A stretch of 41,690 bases of DNA from Methanobacteriota archaeon (GTDB lineage: Archaea; Thermoplasmatota; Thermoplasmata; Methanomassiliicoccales; UBA472), in assembly GCA_029560215.1 (NCBI GenBank), contig JAKPZB010000110.1, positions 1 through 41,690 on the forward strand, written 5' to 3'. Positions 17,605-26,283 of the stretch are shown here, piece by piece (the first letter of the stretch is position 1; each line of letters opens with the position of its first letter). The translations under genes and the position numbers were made by a program. The notes beneath the pieces are model-generated. The model worked only from the letters and a program-made list of their open reading frames with translations. It ran no database searches and was not told the DNA's origin.

Positions 17605-18903
17605 TTACGAAACGCCATCCTCATCTCGTTGGGCATCCTTGGCCGACCCCTTCATTATCTGGTCCTCGATGCGGACCACCGATCTGGACGCCGAGAAGAC
17701 CAGTGTCAGGAATATCATGGGTATCCCGGCCACCAGGTACCAGATACGGACGCCGAACTCGTCCGCCAACGGACCGGCCAGCAGCAGTCCGACCGGCATC
17801 ATGGCGGTGGCCCCTGCGCTTATCAGGGCGAACACCCTGCCCTGCATGACGAAAGGAACGGACGCCTGCATCATGGCCATCATGGAACCGTTGAGCAGGG
17901 ATAAGCTGAGGCCGATCGTCGCCGACAGCCCATAGGCCAGCAGGAGCAGCTCGGCCGGAACGATCCCCAGGGCGGTGATGGCCAGGCTCAGTACCATGGT
18001 GAAGACCAGCATGGTGACCGCCTTGCGCTTTCCTCCTCCCCATACCCCCAGGAGCACTCCCCCGGCCAGCATCCCGATGCCCGCCAGCGCCTCCATCGCC
18101 GCGTACTCCCCGGCGCCCCCCTGGAAATGGTCGATGACCAGCAGGGGCAGCAGGGAGAAGGCCGGGCTCAGCAGGAGGTTGGCGATCATGAACAGGACGA
18201 TTATCGAGAGCGCGCCGCGCCAGCTCTTGAGGAAGGCCAAGCCTTCCTTCATCTCCTTCATCAGGGACGGTTTTTTCTCGATGTCCCGCTCCGGCTCGGG
18301 GATGGAGATGAAAAGCAGCGGCACGATGGCCACGACGGCGGTGATCAGATCGACCGACAGCACTGCCCACATCGGGAACAGCGCTATCAATACCGCTCCG
18401 GCGGGGGCGGCGATCACGTTGGAAAGACCGTACATGGCCTGGTTCAACCCTCCGATCCGTCCCAGATGCCGCTCGGGCACCATCAGGGAGGTAGCGGCCT
18501 GCATGGCCGGCCAGTGGAACCCGGAGACGGTGGCCCGGCCCAACATGGCCAGGAGGACCATCCAGACCTCGGCCGTTCCGGTCAGGAAGGCCAGCATCAG
18601 CAGCAATGCCATGAGGGAGATCAGCGAGTCCGCCGCCACCATGGTCCGGCGGCGGTTCCAGCGGTCGACGTAGGCTCCGGCCCAGGGGGCGATCAGGATC
18701 TGGGGGAGCACCCCCATGAGCGTTCCCAGGGCCAGCACCGTCGCCGAGCCGGTCTCCACCGTCAGCCACCAGACCAGGGCGAACTGCACCAGGGCGCTCC
18801 CCACCAGGGAGAAGGCCTGGCCTCCCCAGATGGTAAAGAAGTCCCTCTTCCAGGAGGCCGCCCCGCCGCTCTTCAGCATCATGCACCTGATATCGGTGGC
18901 CAC
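17605..18903 (-). CDS. MFS transporter (MFS_3/drug-exporter like)
   Basis: 432 aa, multi-TM, SLVGSALVQFALVWWLTVETGSATVLALGTLMGVLPQILIAPWAGAYVDRWNRRRTM. Confidence 0.88.
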   Translation of the reverse strand: MATDIRCMMLKSGGAASWKRDFFTIWGGQAFSLVGSALVQFALVWWLTVETGSATVLALGTLMGVLPQILIAPWAGAYVDRWNRRRTMVAADSLISLMALLLMLAFLTGTAEVWMVLLAMLGRATVSGFHWPAMQAATSLMVPERHLGRIGGLNQAMYGLSNVIAAPAGAVLIALFPMWAVLSVDLITAVVAIVPLLFISIPEPERDIEKKPSLMKEMKEGLAFLKSWRGALSIIVLFMIANLLLSPAFSLLPLLVIDHFQGGAGEYAAMEALAGIGMLAGGVLLGVWGGGKRKAVTMLVFTMVLSLAITALGIVPAELLLLAYGLSATIGLSLSLLNGSMMAMMQASVPFVMQGRVFALISAGATAMMPVGLLLAGPLADEFGVRIWYLVAGIPMIFLTLVFSASRSVVRIEDQIMKGSAKDAQRDEDGVS

Positions 18904-18994
18904 CGACCATCAACCGCGTGGACAGAAGAGGCCGGCCCCGGTATCCCCACCGGCCCCTCTAATGACTTTGGTCAATATATCCTTTCACAAAATT

Positions 18995-19020
18995 AAAAAA
19001 AAAGGCGGCCCGAAGGCCGC
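18995..19020 (-). terminator. Intrinsic-type terminator after USP gene
   Basis: Minus strand: GCGGCC-TTCG-GGCCGC then C and nine T residues; directly after stop of the 19021-19446 gene. Confidence 0.7.
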
Positions 19021-19446
19021 TCAAGGCACGACCAGGACCGGAGCCTTCCCGCCCTGCACCAGACGGTGGGAGGTGCTGCCGATTAGGGCCTCCTTGAAGG
19101 GGCTCAGACCGCGGGTTCCCACCACCACCAGGTCGTGGTCCTTGGCCAGCCGCAGCAGCTGCTCCGCCGCGTGGCCGAACTCCACCACCGAGCGGTGCTT
19201 GACCCCCATCTCTTCGAGCAGCGTCTCTGCCGGCCGCAGCCGCTCCCCTCCCAGTTTGGTCTCCTTTCCCATGTAGGTGGCCTTTCCGCTCAACCTCTCG
19301 TGGTCGCTGGGGGTGAAGACCAAGGCCAGGGTCACCTCGGCGCCGAACCCCTTGGCCAGTGTTCCCGCGAACTCCACGGCGCGCAGGGCGTTCTCGGAAC
19401 CGTCCACCCCCACCAGGATCCGCTTTAGCGATGTCATTTCCATCAC
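19021..19446 (-). CDS. Universal stress protein (UspA family)
   Basis: RILVGVDGSENALRAVEFA ... DLVVVGTRGLSPFKEALIGSTSHRLVQGGKAPVLVVP. Confidence 0.93.
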   Translation of the reverse strand: MMEMTSLKRILVGVDGSENALRAVEFAGTLAKGFGAEVTLALVFTPSDHERLSGKATYMGKETKLGGERLRPAETLLEEMGVKHRSVVEFGHAAEQLLRLAKDHDLVVVGTRGLSPFKEALIGSTSHRLVQGGKAPVLVVP

Positions 19447-19525
19447 CGTGCTGAACTATTCGACGGTGGGGCTATAATCTTTCCTCAGCACCCTTTATTA
19501 CCGAAGAGGTCCAATCGGCTGGACG

Positions 19526-20302
19526 GTGAGAACGTTGCACCTGCTGTGCTGGAACGTGAACGGGATCCGAGCTGCCTACAAGAAGGACCTGGACCGCCTG
19601 CTCCGGCAGGACGGGGCGGACGTCATCTGCCTGCAGGAGACCAAGGCCACCCCGGACCAGCTGCCCGAGGGATTGCGAAGCGTTCCTGGCTACCATTCCT
19701 ATTTCGTCTCGCCCGAGGAGAGGAAGGGGTATAGCGGAGTATGCATCTACTCCAAGGCGAAGCCGAACAAGGTGATACCGGGGTTCGGCCAAAGGCGCTT
19801 CGATTCCGAGGGGCGGACCCTGGTCGCCCATTACGATGATTTCGTCCTCTTCAACATCTACTTCCCCAACGGCAAGGCCTCCCCGGAGAGGCTGCGATAC
19901 AAGATGGAGTTCTACCAGGAGTTCCTGGAGGTGGCCAAGAGGACGGTGGAGGGCGGCAGGCATGTCGTCGTCTGCGGGGACGTTAACACCGCGCATCGGG
20001 AGATCGATCTCGCGCGGCCCAAGGAGAACGGGAAGATCTCCGGGTTCCTGCCCCAGGAACGGAAATGGATAGACGATTTCCTGGCCGCCGGCTTCGTGGA
20101 CACCTTCCGCATGTTCGATCCGAGCCCGGAACGGTACACCTGGTGGGATATGAAGACCCGGGCCCGGGAGCGGAACGTGGGGTGGCGCATCGACTACTTC
20201 TTCGTGGACGAGGGACTGCGCCCCAAATGCCGCGACGCCTTCATCATGCCCGAGGTGCTGGGATCGGACCACTGCCCCATAGGCCTGGTGCTGGAGATAT
20301 GA
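19526..20302 (+). CDS. xth: Exodeoxyribonuclease III (ExoA/Xth family), GTG start
   Basis: LLCWNVNGIRAAYKKDL, VICLQETKA, VVVCGDVNTAHREIDLA, RIDYFFVDEGL, LGSDHCPIGL. Confidence 0.92.
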   Translation: MRTLHLLCWNVNGIRAAYKKDLDRLLRQDGADVICLQETKATPDQLPEGLRSVPGYHSYFVSPEERKGYSGVCIYSKAKPNKVIPGFGQRRFDSEGRTLVAHYDDFVLFNIYFPNGKASPERLRYKMEFYQEFLEVAKRTVEGGRHVVVCGDVNTAHREIDLARPKENGKISGFLPQERKWIDDFLAAGFVDTFRMFDPSPERYTWWDMKTRARERNVGWRIDYFFVDEGLRPKCRDAFIMPEVLGSDHCPIGLVLEI

Positions 20303-20517
20303 GCGCCGAGGTCCGCGGTATTCGCCCGGGGGATCGGCGTCTTCGCCGCGCAGGTCCATGAACGCGATCGTTGGTCCCGGAAGCCCTTCTCCGATCTCAG
20401 ATAACATGAGCACGACGATGTCCATCGCTTTTCCAAACGGTTCCGACCCGACGAGCGAGCGGTGGCATTGACAATTTTATATCCTGGCGAAACACATTCC
20501 TGGATAGAAGGGACGAA

Positions 20518-20907
20518 ATGAGCGTTGTTCTGGCAACCGACGGAAGGGCGCATACCTCCAAAGCGATCGATTATGCGTTGGAGTATGCGCGGCTGCACCG
20601 CGAAGCGCTGTATGTTGTTTTTGTGATAGGCCCCAGGCATGAAGAGAACCGGGAGGGCACGGTGGGCGATGCCAAGAAGCACCTGGAGGAGATCAAGGTC
20701 CGGGCGACCCAGCAGGGTGTGGAGACCACCACCCTCCTGGAGACCGGTTCCCCGGCCGAATCCACCGTCGCCGTGGCCGAGAGGGTGGGAGCCTCGGCGA
20801 TAGTCGTGGGCACATCGGGCAAGACCGTTCTGGACCGGGTGCTGATAGGCAGCGTATCAGAGCATGTGGTGCGTAACTCGCACTGCACGGTGATCGTCGT
20901 CAAGTGA
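20518..20907 (+). CDS. Universal stress protein (UspA family)
   Basis: VVLATDGRAHTSKAIDYAL ... ASAIVVGTSGKTVLDRVLIGSVSEHVVRNSHCTVIVVK. Confidence 0.9.
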   Translation: MSVVLATDGRAHTSKAIDYALEYARLHREALYVVFVIGPRHEENREGTVGDAKKHLEEIKVRATQQGVETTTLLETGSPAESTVAVAERVGASAIVVGTSGKTVLDRVLIGSVSEHVVRNSHCTVIVVK

Positions 20908-21652
20908 CCTGCAGCCGACCGAGCGCCTCAAGGAGCGCCAGCACGACCGTGCGCGGATGAGGCGGGCAGCCGGGGATGAAGATGTCCACCGGCAGGACCT
21001 CGGCCACTCCGCTCCCGGCGGCGTACGTTCCGCCGAACGGACCGCCGGATATGGCGCAGGTGCCCATGGCCGCCACTAGACGCGGTTCGGGCGTGGCTTG
21101 GTATGTTTTCAGCAAGGCCGGGAGCATGTTCCGGGTCACCGGGCCTGTCACCAATAGCATGTCGGCGTGCCTGGGCGAGGCCACGATCTTGATCCCGAAG
21201 CGTTCCAGGTCGTAGATGGGGTTCGAGAGGGAGTTCACCTCCACCTCGCAGCCGTTGCAGGAGCCGGCGTCCACCTCTCGGATGGCCAGGGACCGGCCGA
21301 GGACCTGACGAACCTCGTCGCGGAGCTGGATCTTCAGTTCCGGAAGGGTGGAGTTACGCCTCAGCACCAGGGAGGAGCGCTGGGACACCGCCGGCAATTC
21401 GGCAGATAAGGAGATCGAGGCCTTGGGGCAGGCGGGAACGCAGTCACCGCAGAACAGGCATCTGCCAGTGTCAATAATCCAATCATCCTCGATGGTGATG
21501 GCCGACGCCGGACAGGCCTTGACGCAATCACCGCACAGGTCGCAACGGGAGTCGGCCATGGGGGCGCGGGTGCAGCCTTGCTGTCGGAGAATGGCCAGCG
21601 GTTCGGTTTCTATTCTCCTATCCCGGACCCTCCTTTTTATGATGTCTAGCAT
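20900..21652 (-). CDS. NuoB/HyfI-like small subunit of complex-I/group-4-hydrogenase-related complex, with N-terminal 2x[4Fe-4S] domain
   Basis: CDLCGDCVKACP, CLFCGDCVPACP, then DAGSCNGCEVEV, MGTCAISGG, IPGCPPHP. Confidence 0.9.
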   Translation of the reverse strand: MLDIIKRRVRDRRIETEPLAILRQQGCTRAPMADSRCDLCGDCVKACPASAITIEDDWIIDTGRCLFCGDCVPACPKASISLSAELPAVSQRSSLVLRRNSTLPELKIQLRDEVRQVLGRSLAIREVDAGSCNGCEVEVNSLSNPIYDLERFGIKIVASPRHADMLLVTGPVTRNMLPALLKTYQATPEPRLVAAMGTCAISGGPFGGTYAAGSGVAEVLPVDIFIPGCPPHPRTVVLALLEALGRLQVT

Positions 21653-21660
21653 GGAAACAC

Positions 21661-23226
21661 CTACAGATCATTCCCCGAGTATGACAGGTTGAAGCTTTTG
21701 TTGATGAGCGGGAAGTCGGGCACGATATCTCCGAGGACCGCCTGCTCGATGCCGGGCCAGTTGCAGAAGGACGCGTCCCTGACCTTGTGTCTGATGACCC
21801 TGCCGTCCCTGAAGTGCAGGGCGTGCAGGACCTCGCCGCGCGGGGACTCCACTATGCCCACGCGTACCCCCTTGGATGGAATGGTCACATCGACCGGAGC
21901 CCTGCTTCCGGACATCTTGTCGATGGACTCGATGATGAGGCTGATGGATTCCTTGATCTCCTCGGCCTTGACGTGCATTCGCGCCAGGACGTCGCCCTCA
22001 GTGCGCACGGGCACCCGGAAGCTAAGCTTTCCATATCCAGCATAGGGCAGGTCCCGGCGAATGTCGGCGTCCACTCCGCTCGCCCGTGAGACAGGCCCCA
22101 CCAGCCGGAGGTCCTTGGCCACCTTAAGACCCACCCGGCCCGTGGTCTCGGCCCGGTCCATGTACGAAGGCGTGTTCAGCATCCTCTGCACCAGCGCGTC
22201 CGTCTCGTTGCCGACCTCCATCAGCGTACGCTGCACCTCGTCGACGGCCTCGGGCGTGAACACGTCCCTCATGCCCCCGACCTTCATCACGCCCCATAGC
22301 AAACGGTGGCCGGTGAGCCGCTGGTTCAACCGTAGCATCTTCTCCTTTACCGAATAGAGCTCCGCCGCCGGCACGGAGAACGCCGTGTCCAAGGCCAATC
22401 CAGCGATGTCCCCCAGATGGTTATGGATGCGCTCCAGTTCCGCCAGTGCGCACCTCCCGTACTCGATCGCCTCAGGAACCTCAGTATCAGACTCGAGCGC
22501 CTGGAGGTAGGCGAGGGAGTGGGCGACACCGTTGTCCCCAGATATCCTCTCGCACATGAGCAGAGCCTTTGATGGGCTGGCAGCCTCCAGCATCTTCTCT
22601 ACCCCCCTGTGCAGGTATCCCAACCTGATCTCCAGGTTCAATATCGGCTCCCCGGCGATGGAGAAGCGGAAGTGCCCAGGTTCGATGACTCCGGCATGGA
22701 CCGGACCGACGGGGACCTCGAACACCCCGTCCCCCTCCACCACCTTGAACGGGTAGGGCGAGCTTGCCAGGGGCACCTTGGTATCTGCCGGGAAGTCCTT
22801 CCTCAGGGGGTACGTCCCCTCGGGCCAGGTGTCATACAGAACGAGGGGGCGCGGGTCAGGATGGCCCTCGGCCCTTATCCCGAACATGTCCTGGATCTCG
22901 CGCTCGTACCAGTTCGCGCTATAGATGAAGGGCGTGAGCGACGGATATTGCCCGCCCGTCGGGGCGGTGAGTATGAGCGCTCCGTTCCACTTCCTGGACG
23001 TGAGGACGCAGTAGAGAGCGAGGGAACCACCAGAATCCCGGTCGTCGCACGCGTGCAGGGACGAGATGACCGCCTCGTCCTCTGCGCACAGGGACCTTAT
23101 CATGCCATTGAAGGAGCTGAGGGGGACCTCGATGGCCCTGTCCCTTTCCCCAGCAGGAACGGTCGTCAAGGCATTGCCTGTCTCGTGCTCGAGACGATCG
23201 ACGACCTCCGCGGTGGTCATGGCCAT
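21661..23226 (-). CDS. NuoC-NuoD fusion (HycE/HyfG-like large subunit), NiFe-ligand motifs lost
   Basis: NuoC-like (NWYEREIQDMFGI...YPLRKDF) then NuoD-like (ERISGDNGVAHS in place of ERxCGxCGxxHS; RDASFC in place of DPCxxC). Confidence 0.9.
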   Translation of the reverse strand: MAMTTAEVVDRLEHETGNALTTVPAGERDRAIEVPLSSFNGMIRSLCAEDEAVISSLHACDDRDSGGSLALYCVLTSRKWNGALILTAPTGGQYPSLTPFIYSANWYEREIQDMFGIRAEGHPDPRPLVLYDTWPEGTYPLRKDFPADTKVPLASSPYPFKVVEGDGVFEVPVGPVHAGVIEPGHFRFSIAGEPILNLEIRLGYLHRGVEKMLEAASPSKALLMCERISGDNGVAHSLAYLQALESDTEVPEAIEYGRCALAELERIHNHLGDIAGLALDTAFSVPAAELYSVKEKMLRLNQRLTGHRLLWGVMKVGGMRDVFTPEAVDEVQRTLMEVGNETDALVQRMLNTPSYMDRAETTGRVGLKVAKDLRLVGPVSRASGVDADIRRDLPYAGYGKLSFRVPVRTEGDVLARMHVKAEEIKESISLIIESIDKMSGSRAPVDVTIPSKGVRVGIVESPRGEVLHALHFRDGRVIRHKVRDASFCNWPGIEQAVLGDIVPDFPLINKSFNLSYSGNDL

Positions 23227-23228
23227 GT

Positions 23229-24689
23229 TCAGGCACCTCCGAACAGGTCGACGATGGACCGCAGCCCATCGCTAAGCAGGTCTGGCAGGTACAGACCCAT
23301 TATGAGTATGGTAGCGGCTAGGACGATCATGGGAAGGAGGCCGACCTTGCTGACCTCCCCCTTCTTCATGCCCTCGGGGGGTTCCCCGAAGACCATTTTG
23401 CTGATATGGGCCATGAAGGCCGCGAATATGACCACTATGATGGCGATATAGGCCACCGTCGCCCACACGTCCCCCTGGTCAAAACCCGCGGTCATGACCA
23501 TGATCTCGCTGGTGAATACACTGAAGGGGGGCGAGCCGGTGATGGCCAATGCCCCGATGAGGAGTAGAACGGCGGTGAAAGGCATGGTCCTCGCAATACC
23601 TCTGACCTCTTCGATCCCCCTGGTCTTGTACTTGAGCAATACGTTCCCGGCGCTGAAGAACAGAAGGGACTTGGTGAGGGCGTGGTTGAGCATATGCAGC
23701 AGCGCCCCGAATATCCCCCAGAACCCGCCGAAGCCGAACCCTATGGAGATGATGCCCATGTGTTCTATGCTCGAGTACGCTAGGAGGCGTTTGTAGTCCT
23801 TCTGCACGATTATGAAGGCCGCGGCGATGACCAACGATATCAGGCCGAAGAGGAGGAGCAGGTCACTGCTGAACTCACCCCCGACCGAGGAGTGGGTGAG
23901 AAGGATGTGATATCTTAGAACGGCGTACATCGCGCAGTTCAGGAGGACCCCGGAGAGCAGAGCGCTGACCGGGCTTGGCGACTGGGAATGGGCGTCCGGG
24001 AGCCAGGTGTGCATGGGCGCCAACCCGACCTTGGTGCCGTAACCGATGAGGACGAGCACGAAGCCGAACTTCAGGAGGGATGGGTCCAGCTGGTCTGCGG
24101 CCGCCATTAAGGAGGTCCAGTTCATGCCGCTCTCCTCCCCCAGAATTCCGATCGAGGACGCGTAGACGAATATGGTGCCCAGCAACGCCAGGGCGATACC
24201 TACGGAGCAGATTATCAGATATTTCCAGGCCGCCTCCAATGACGTCCCTTTGTTATAGAAACCGACCAGGAAGGCCGACACCAGGGTCGTGGCCTCGACC
24301 GCGATCCAGACCACGCCGAGGTTGTTGGACACGACCACCAGTACCATGGTGAAGATGAACATGAAGAGGGAGGTGTAGTAGAAGCGTACCATGTTCAGGC
24401 TGATCCCCTCCTCCTCGTGCTCGTGCCGTATGTAAGAGATCGAGTACAGTATGGCGAGGAACCCCACGAAGGAGATTATCAGCATCATCAGGGCACTGAG
24501 CTGGTCGATGTACCACATGCCCTCGCTCCATGGTCCCTCCCGGAACACGGAGATCGACGCGTACCCGCCGGAGATGAGGAGCAGGAAGGCCCCGATGATG
24601 GCGGTGGCCTCGATCAATCTGGTCCGCCTGTTGAGCAGGAAACAGATCAGGGACACTGCCAAAGGCAGGAGGGCGATGGTCTCGATCAA
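23229..24689 (-). CDS. NuoM/N/HyfF-like proton-pumping subunit (TTG start overlapping upstream TGA)
   Basis: GYGTKVGLAPMHTWLPDAHSQSPSPVSALLSGVLL; about 14 TM; N-terminal part of the listed 601-aa ORF is out of context. Confidence 0.85.
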   Translation of the reverse strand: MIETIALLPLAVSLICFLLNRRTRLIEATAIIGAFLLLISGGYASISVFREGPWSEGMWYIDQLSALMMLIISFVGFLAILYSISYIRHEHEEEGISLNMVRFYYTSLFMFIFTMVLVVVSNNLGVVWIAVEATTLVSAFLVGFYNKGTSLEAAWKYLIICSVGIALALLGTIFVYASSIGILGEESGMNWTSLMAAADQLDPSLLKFGFVLVLIGYGTKVGLAPMHTWLPDAHSQSPSPVSALLSGVLLNCAMYAVLRYHILLTHSSVGGEFSSDLLLLFGLISLVIAAAFIIVQKDYKRLLAYSSIEHMGIISIGFGFGGFWGIFGALLHMLNHALTKSLLFFSAGNVLLKYKTRGIEEVRGIARTMPFTAVLLLIGALAITGSPPFSVFTSEIMVMTAGFDQGDVWATVAYIAIIVVIFAAFMAHISKMVFGEPPEGMKKGEVSKVGLLPMIVLAATILIMGLYLPDLLSDGLRSIVDLFGGA

Positions 24690-25354
24690 TCCTTCAGCCC
24701 CCTCAGACTCGTCGCGTCGATGGAATCGAAAGTGCGGTTGATGCGGAAGGCGAACACGACCATGATGACAACGCCGACGAACACGTCGAAGAACACGCCG
24801 AGCTCGACTATCATGGGCATGCTGTACGTCATCGCTATGGCCGCCAGGAACACACCGTTCTCTACCACCAGCAGGCCTATGGCCTCGGTGATGGCCTTGC
24901 GGCGGGAAACCATGAGGAACAGCCCGATGAGGACGGTGGCGAAGGAGATGGCCAGGCAATTTCCGGTGATGGCCGTCCCCAGGTCCATGATGGGCTCGGT
25001 CACGTAGTAGGCCAGCAGCGCCAGGGCGGCGCATATGAGCAGCGAGCCAGGTATCTTGATGAGCGGCTCGACCTCCTTCTTGACCTGGATCTTCTCGGTG
25101 GTATAATCGATGAACCTGGGTATTACGATGGCCTTGAGGGCGACGCTTAGTACTGCGATTATGTAAATATTCTCGGCCTTCGTCTCAAATGCCACGACGG
25201 CGGCCAGACCGCCCAGGGCAAGGGACTGGATGGCGAACAGGCGGGTGAGGGAGCGCATCCGACCGCTGGCCACGAGCATGAAATCGGTCAGCAAGATGAT
25301 GGCCGCGAACGTATCGACCAGGTCCAAACTTAGCGAGTCTTGCATTGATGTCAC
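24686..25354 (-). CDS. HyfE-like membrane subunit
   Basis: 222 aa multi-TM, located between HyfF-like and NuoH-like genes, MISRRKAITEAIGLLVVENGVFLAAIA-type segment. Confidence 0.8.
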   Translation of the reverse strand: MTSMQDSLSLDLVDTFAAIILLTDFMLVASGRMRSLTRLFAIQSLALGGLAAVVAFETKAENIYIIAVLSVALKAIVIPRFIDYTTEKIQVKKEVEPLIKIPGSLLICAALALLAYYVTEPIMDLGTAITGNCLAISFATVLIGLFLMVSRRKAITEAIGLLVVENGVFLAAIAMTYSMPMIVELGVFFDVFVGVVIMVVFAFRINRTFDSIDATSLRGLKD

Positions 25355-25355
25355 C

Positions 25356-26282
25356 TCATAGTATGTAGAACGAGACCACCGCCAGAAGTGACAGGGTGAA
25401 CGAGACGGTCAACAGGTTAGGCAGACGGAACAGGCGCATCTTGGCCATGGAAGACTCGATCACCGCGATCGCCAGTGCGAACAGGAATATCTTGATGAGC
25501 ACGGCCAGCAGGCCGATGCCGATGGCGACCGCCGAGATCTCGATGGCGATCCCCCAGGGGAAGAAGATGTTGGCCATCAACGCCATGTAGAGAACGAGCT
25601 TGGTCATGCTGGACCACTCCATGAGAGCGAGCTGCTTCCCAGAATGCTCTAATATCATGGCCTCGTGGATCATCGTCAGTTCCAGATGGGTGGCGGGATT
25701 GTCCACCGGCACCCGGGCGTTCTCCGCTAACGTGGATATGAAGAAGGCGGCGAAAGCCAGGAACAGCGCCGGACGGACCAGGTCCAGACCGGATGTGGCC
25801 AGGCTCTCGGAGATCTGTCCTAGGACGGTGGTCCCGGTTATCAGCGCCATGGTGAATATGGAAAGAAGGATGGTGGGTTCGACGAGAACCGATACGGTCA
25901 TCTCCCTGCTGCTCCCCATCCCCCCGAAGGAGGAACCCGCGTCGAGACCGGAGAGGGCCAGGAAGAAACGCATCATGCCGAAAAGATAGACGACCACGAT
26001 CAGGTCCCCTAGGAAATTTGCTGAGGTGGAGGTGAAGAAAGGCACCATGAGGGCGGCGGTGATGACGGCCGTCATACAGACGTACGGCGCGGCCATGAAT
26101 ATCCAGGATGTATCCTTAGAGACCACTGAGTCCTTACGGAAGAGCTTGGCAAGGTCCCGGTACGGTTGCAGCATGGAGGGGCCCTGCCTCCCTTGGAAGA
26201 AGGCCTTGAACTTGCGGATAAGTCCTGTCACCAGGGGGGCGATGGCAAGGATTAGGAGCATCTGCAGGACCTCGATCAGCAT
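25356..26282 (-). CDS. NuoH/HyfC-like membrane subunit
   Basis: QGRQGPSMLQPYRDLAKLFRKD; LAENARVPVDNPATHLELTMIHEAMILE. Confidence 0.9.
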   Translation of the reverse strand: MLIEVLQMLLILAIAPLVTGLIRKFKAFFQGRQGPSMLQPYRDLAKLFRKDSVVSKDTSWIFMAAPYVCMTAVITAALMVPFFTSTSANFLGDLIVVVYLFGMMRFFLALSGLDAGSSFGGMGSSREMTVSVLVEPTILLSIFTMALITGTTVLGQISESLATSGLDLVRPALFLAFAAFFISTLAENARVPVDNPATHLELTMIHEAMILEHSGKQLALMEWSSMTKLVLYMALMANIFFPWGIAIEISAVAIGIGLLAVLIKIFLFALAIAVIESSMAKMRLFRLPNLLTVSFTLSLLAVVSFYIL

Positions 26283-26283
26283 C

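Noticed and set aside
16114-17904. 596-aa plus-strand ORF
   Set aside because: Antisense to the histidine kinase; no recognisable domain and biased composition
21661-23226. Annotation as a functional [NiFe]-hydrogenase large subunit
   Set aside because: Three of four canonical NiFe-ligand cysteines are missing, so an Ehr-like role is preferred
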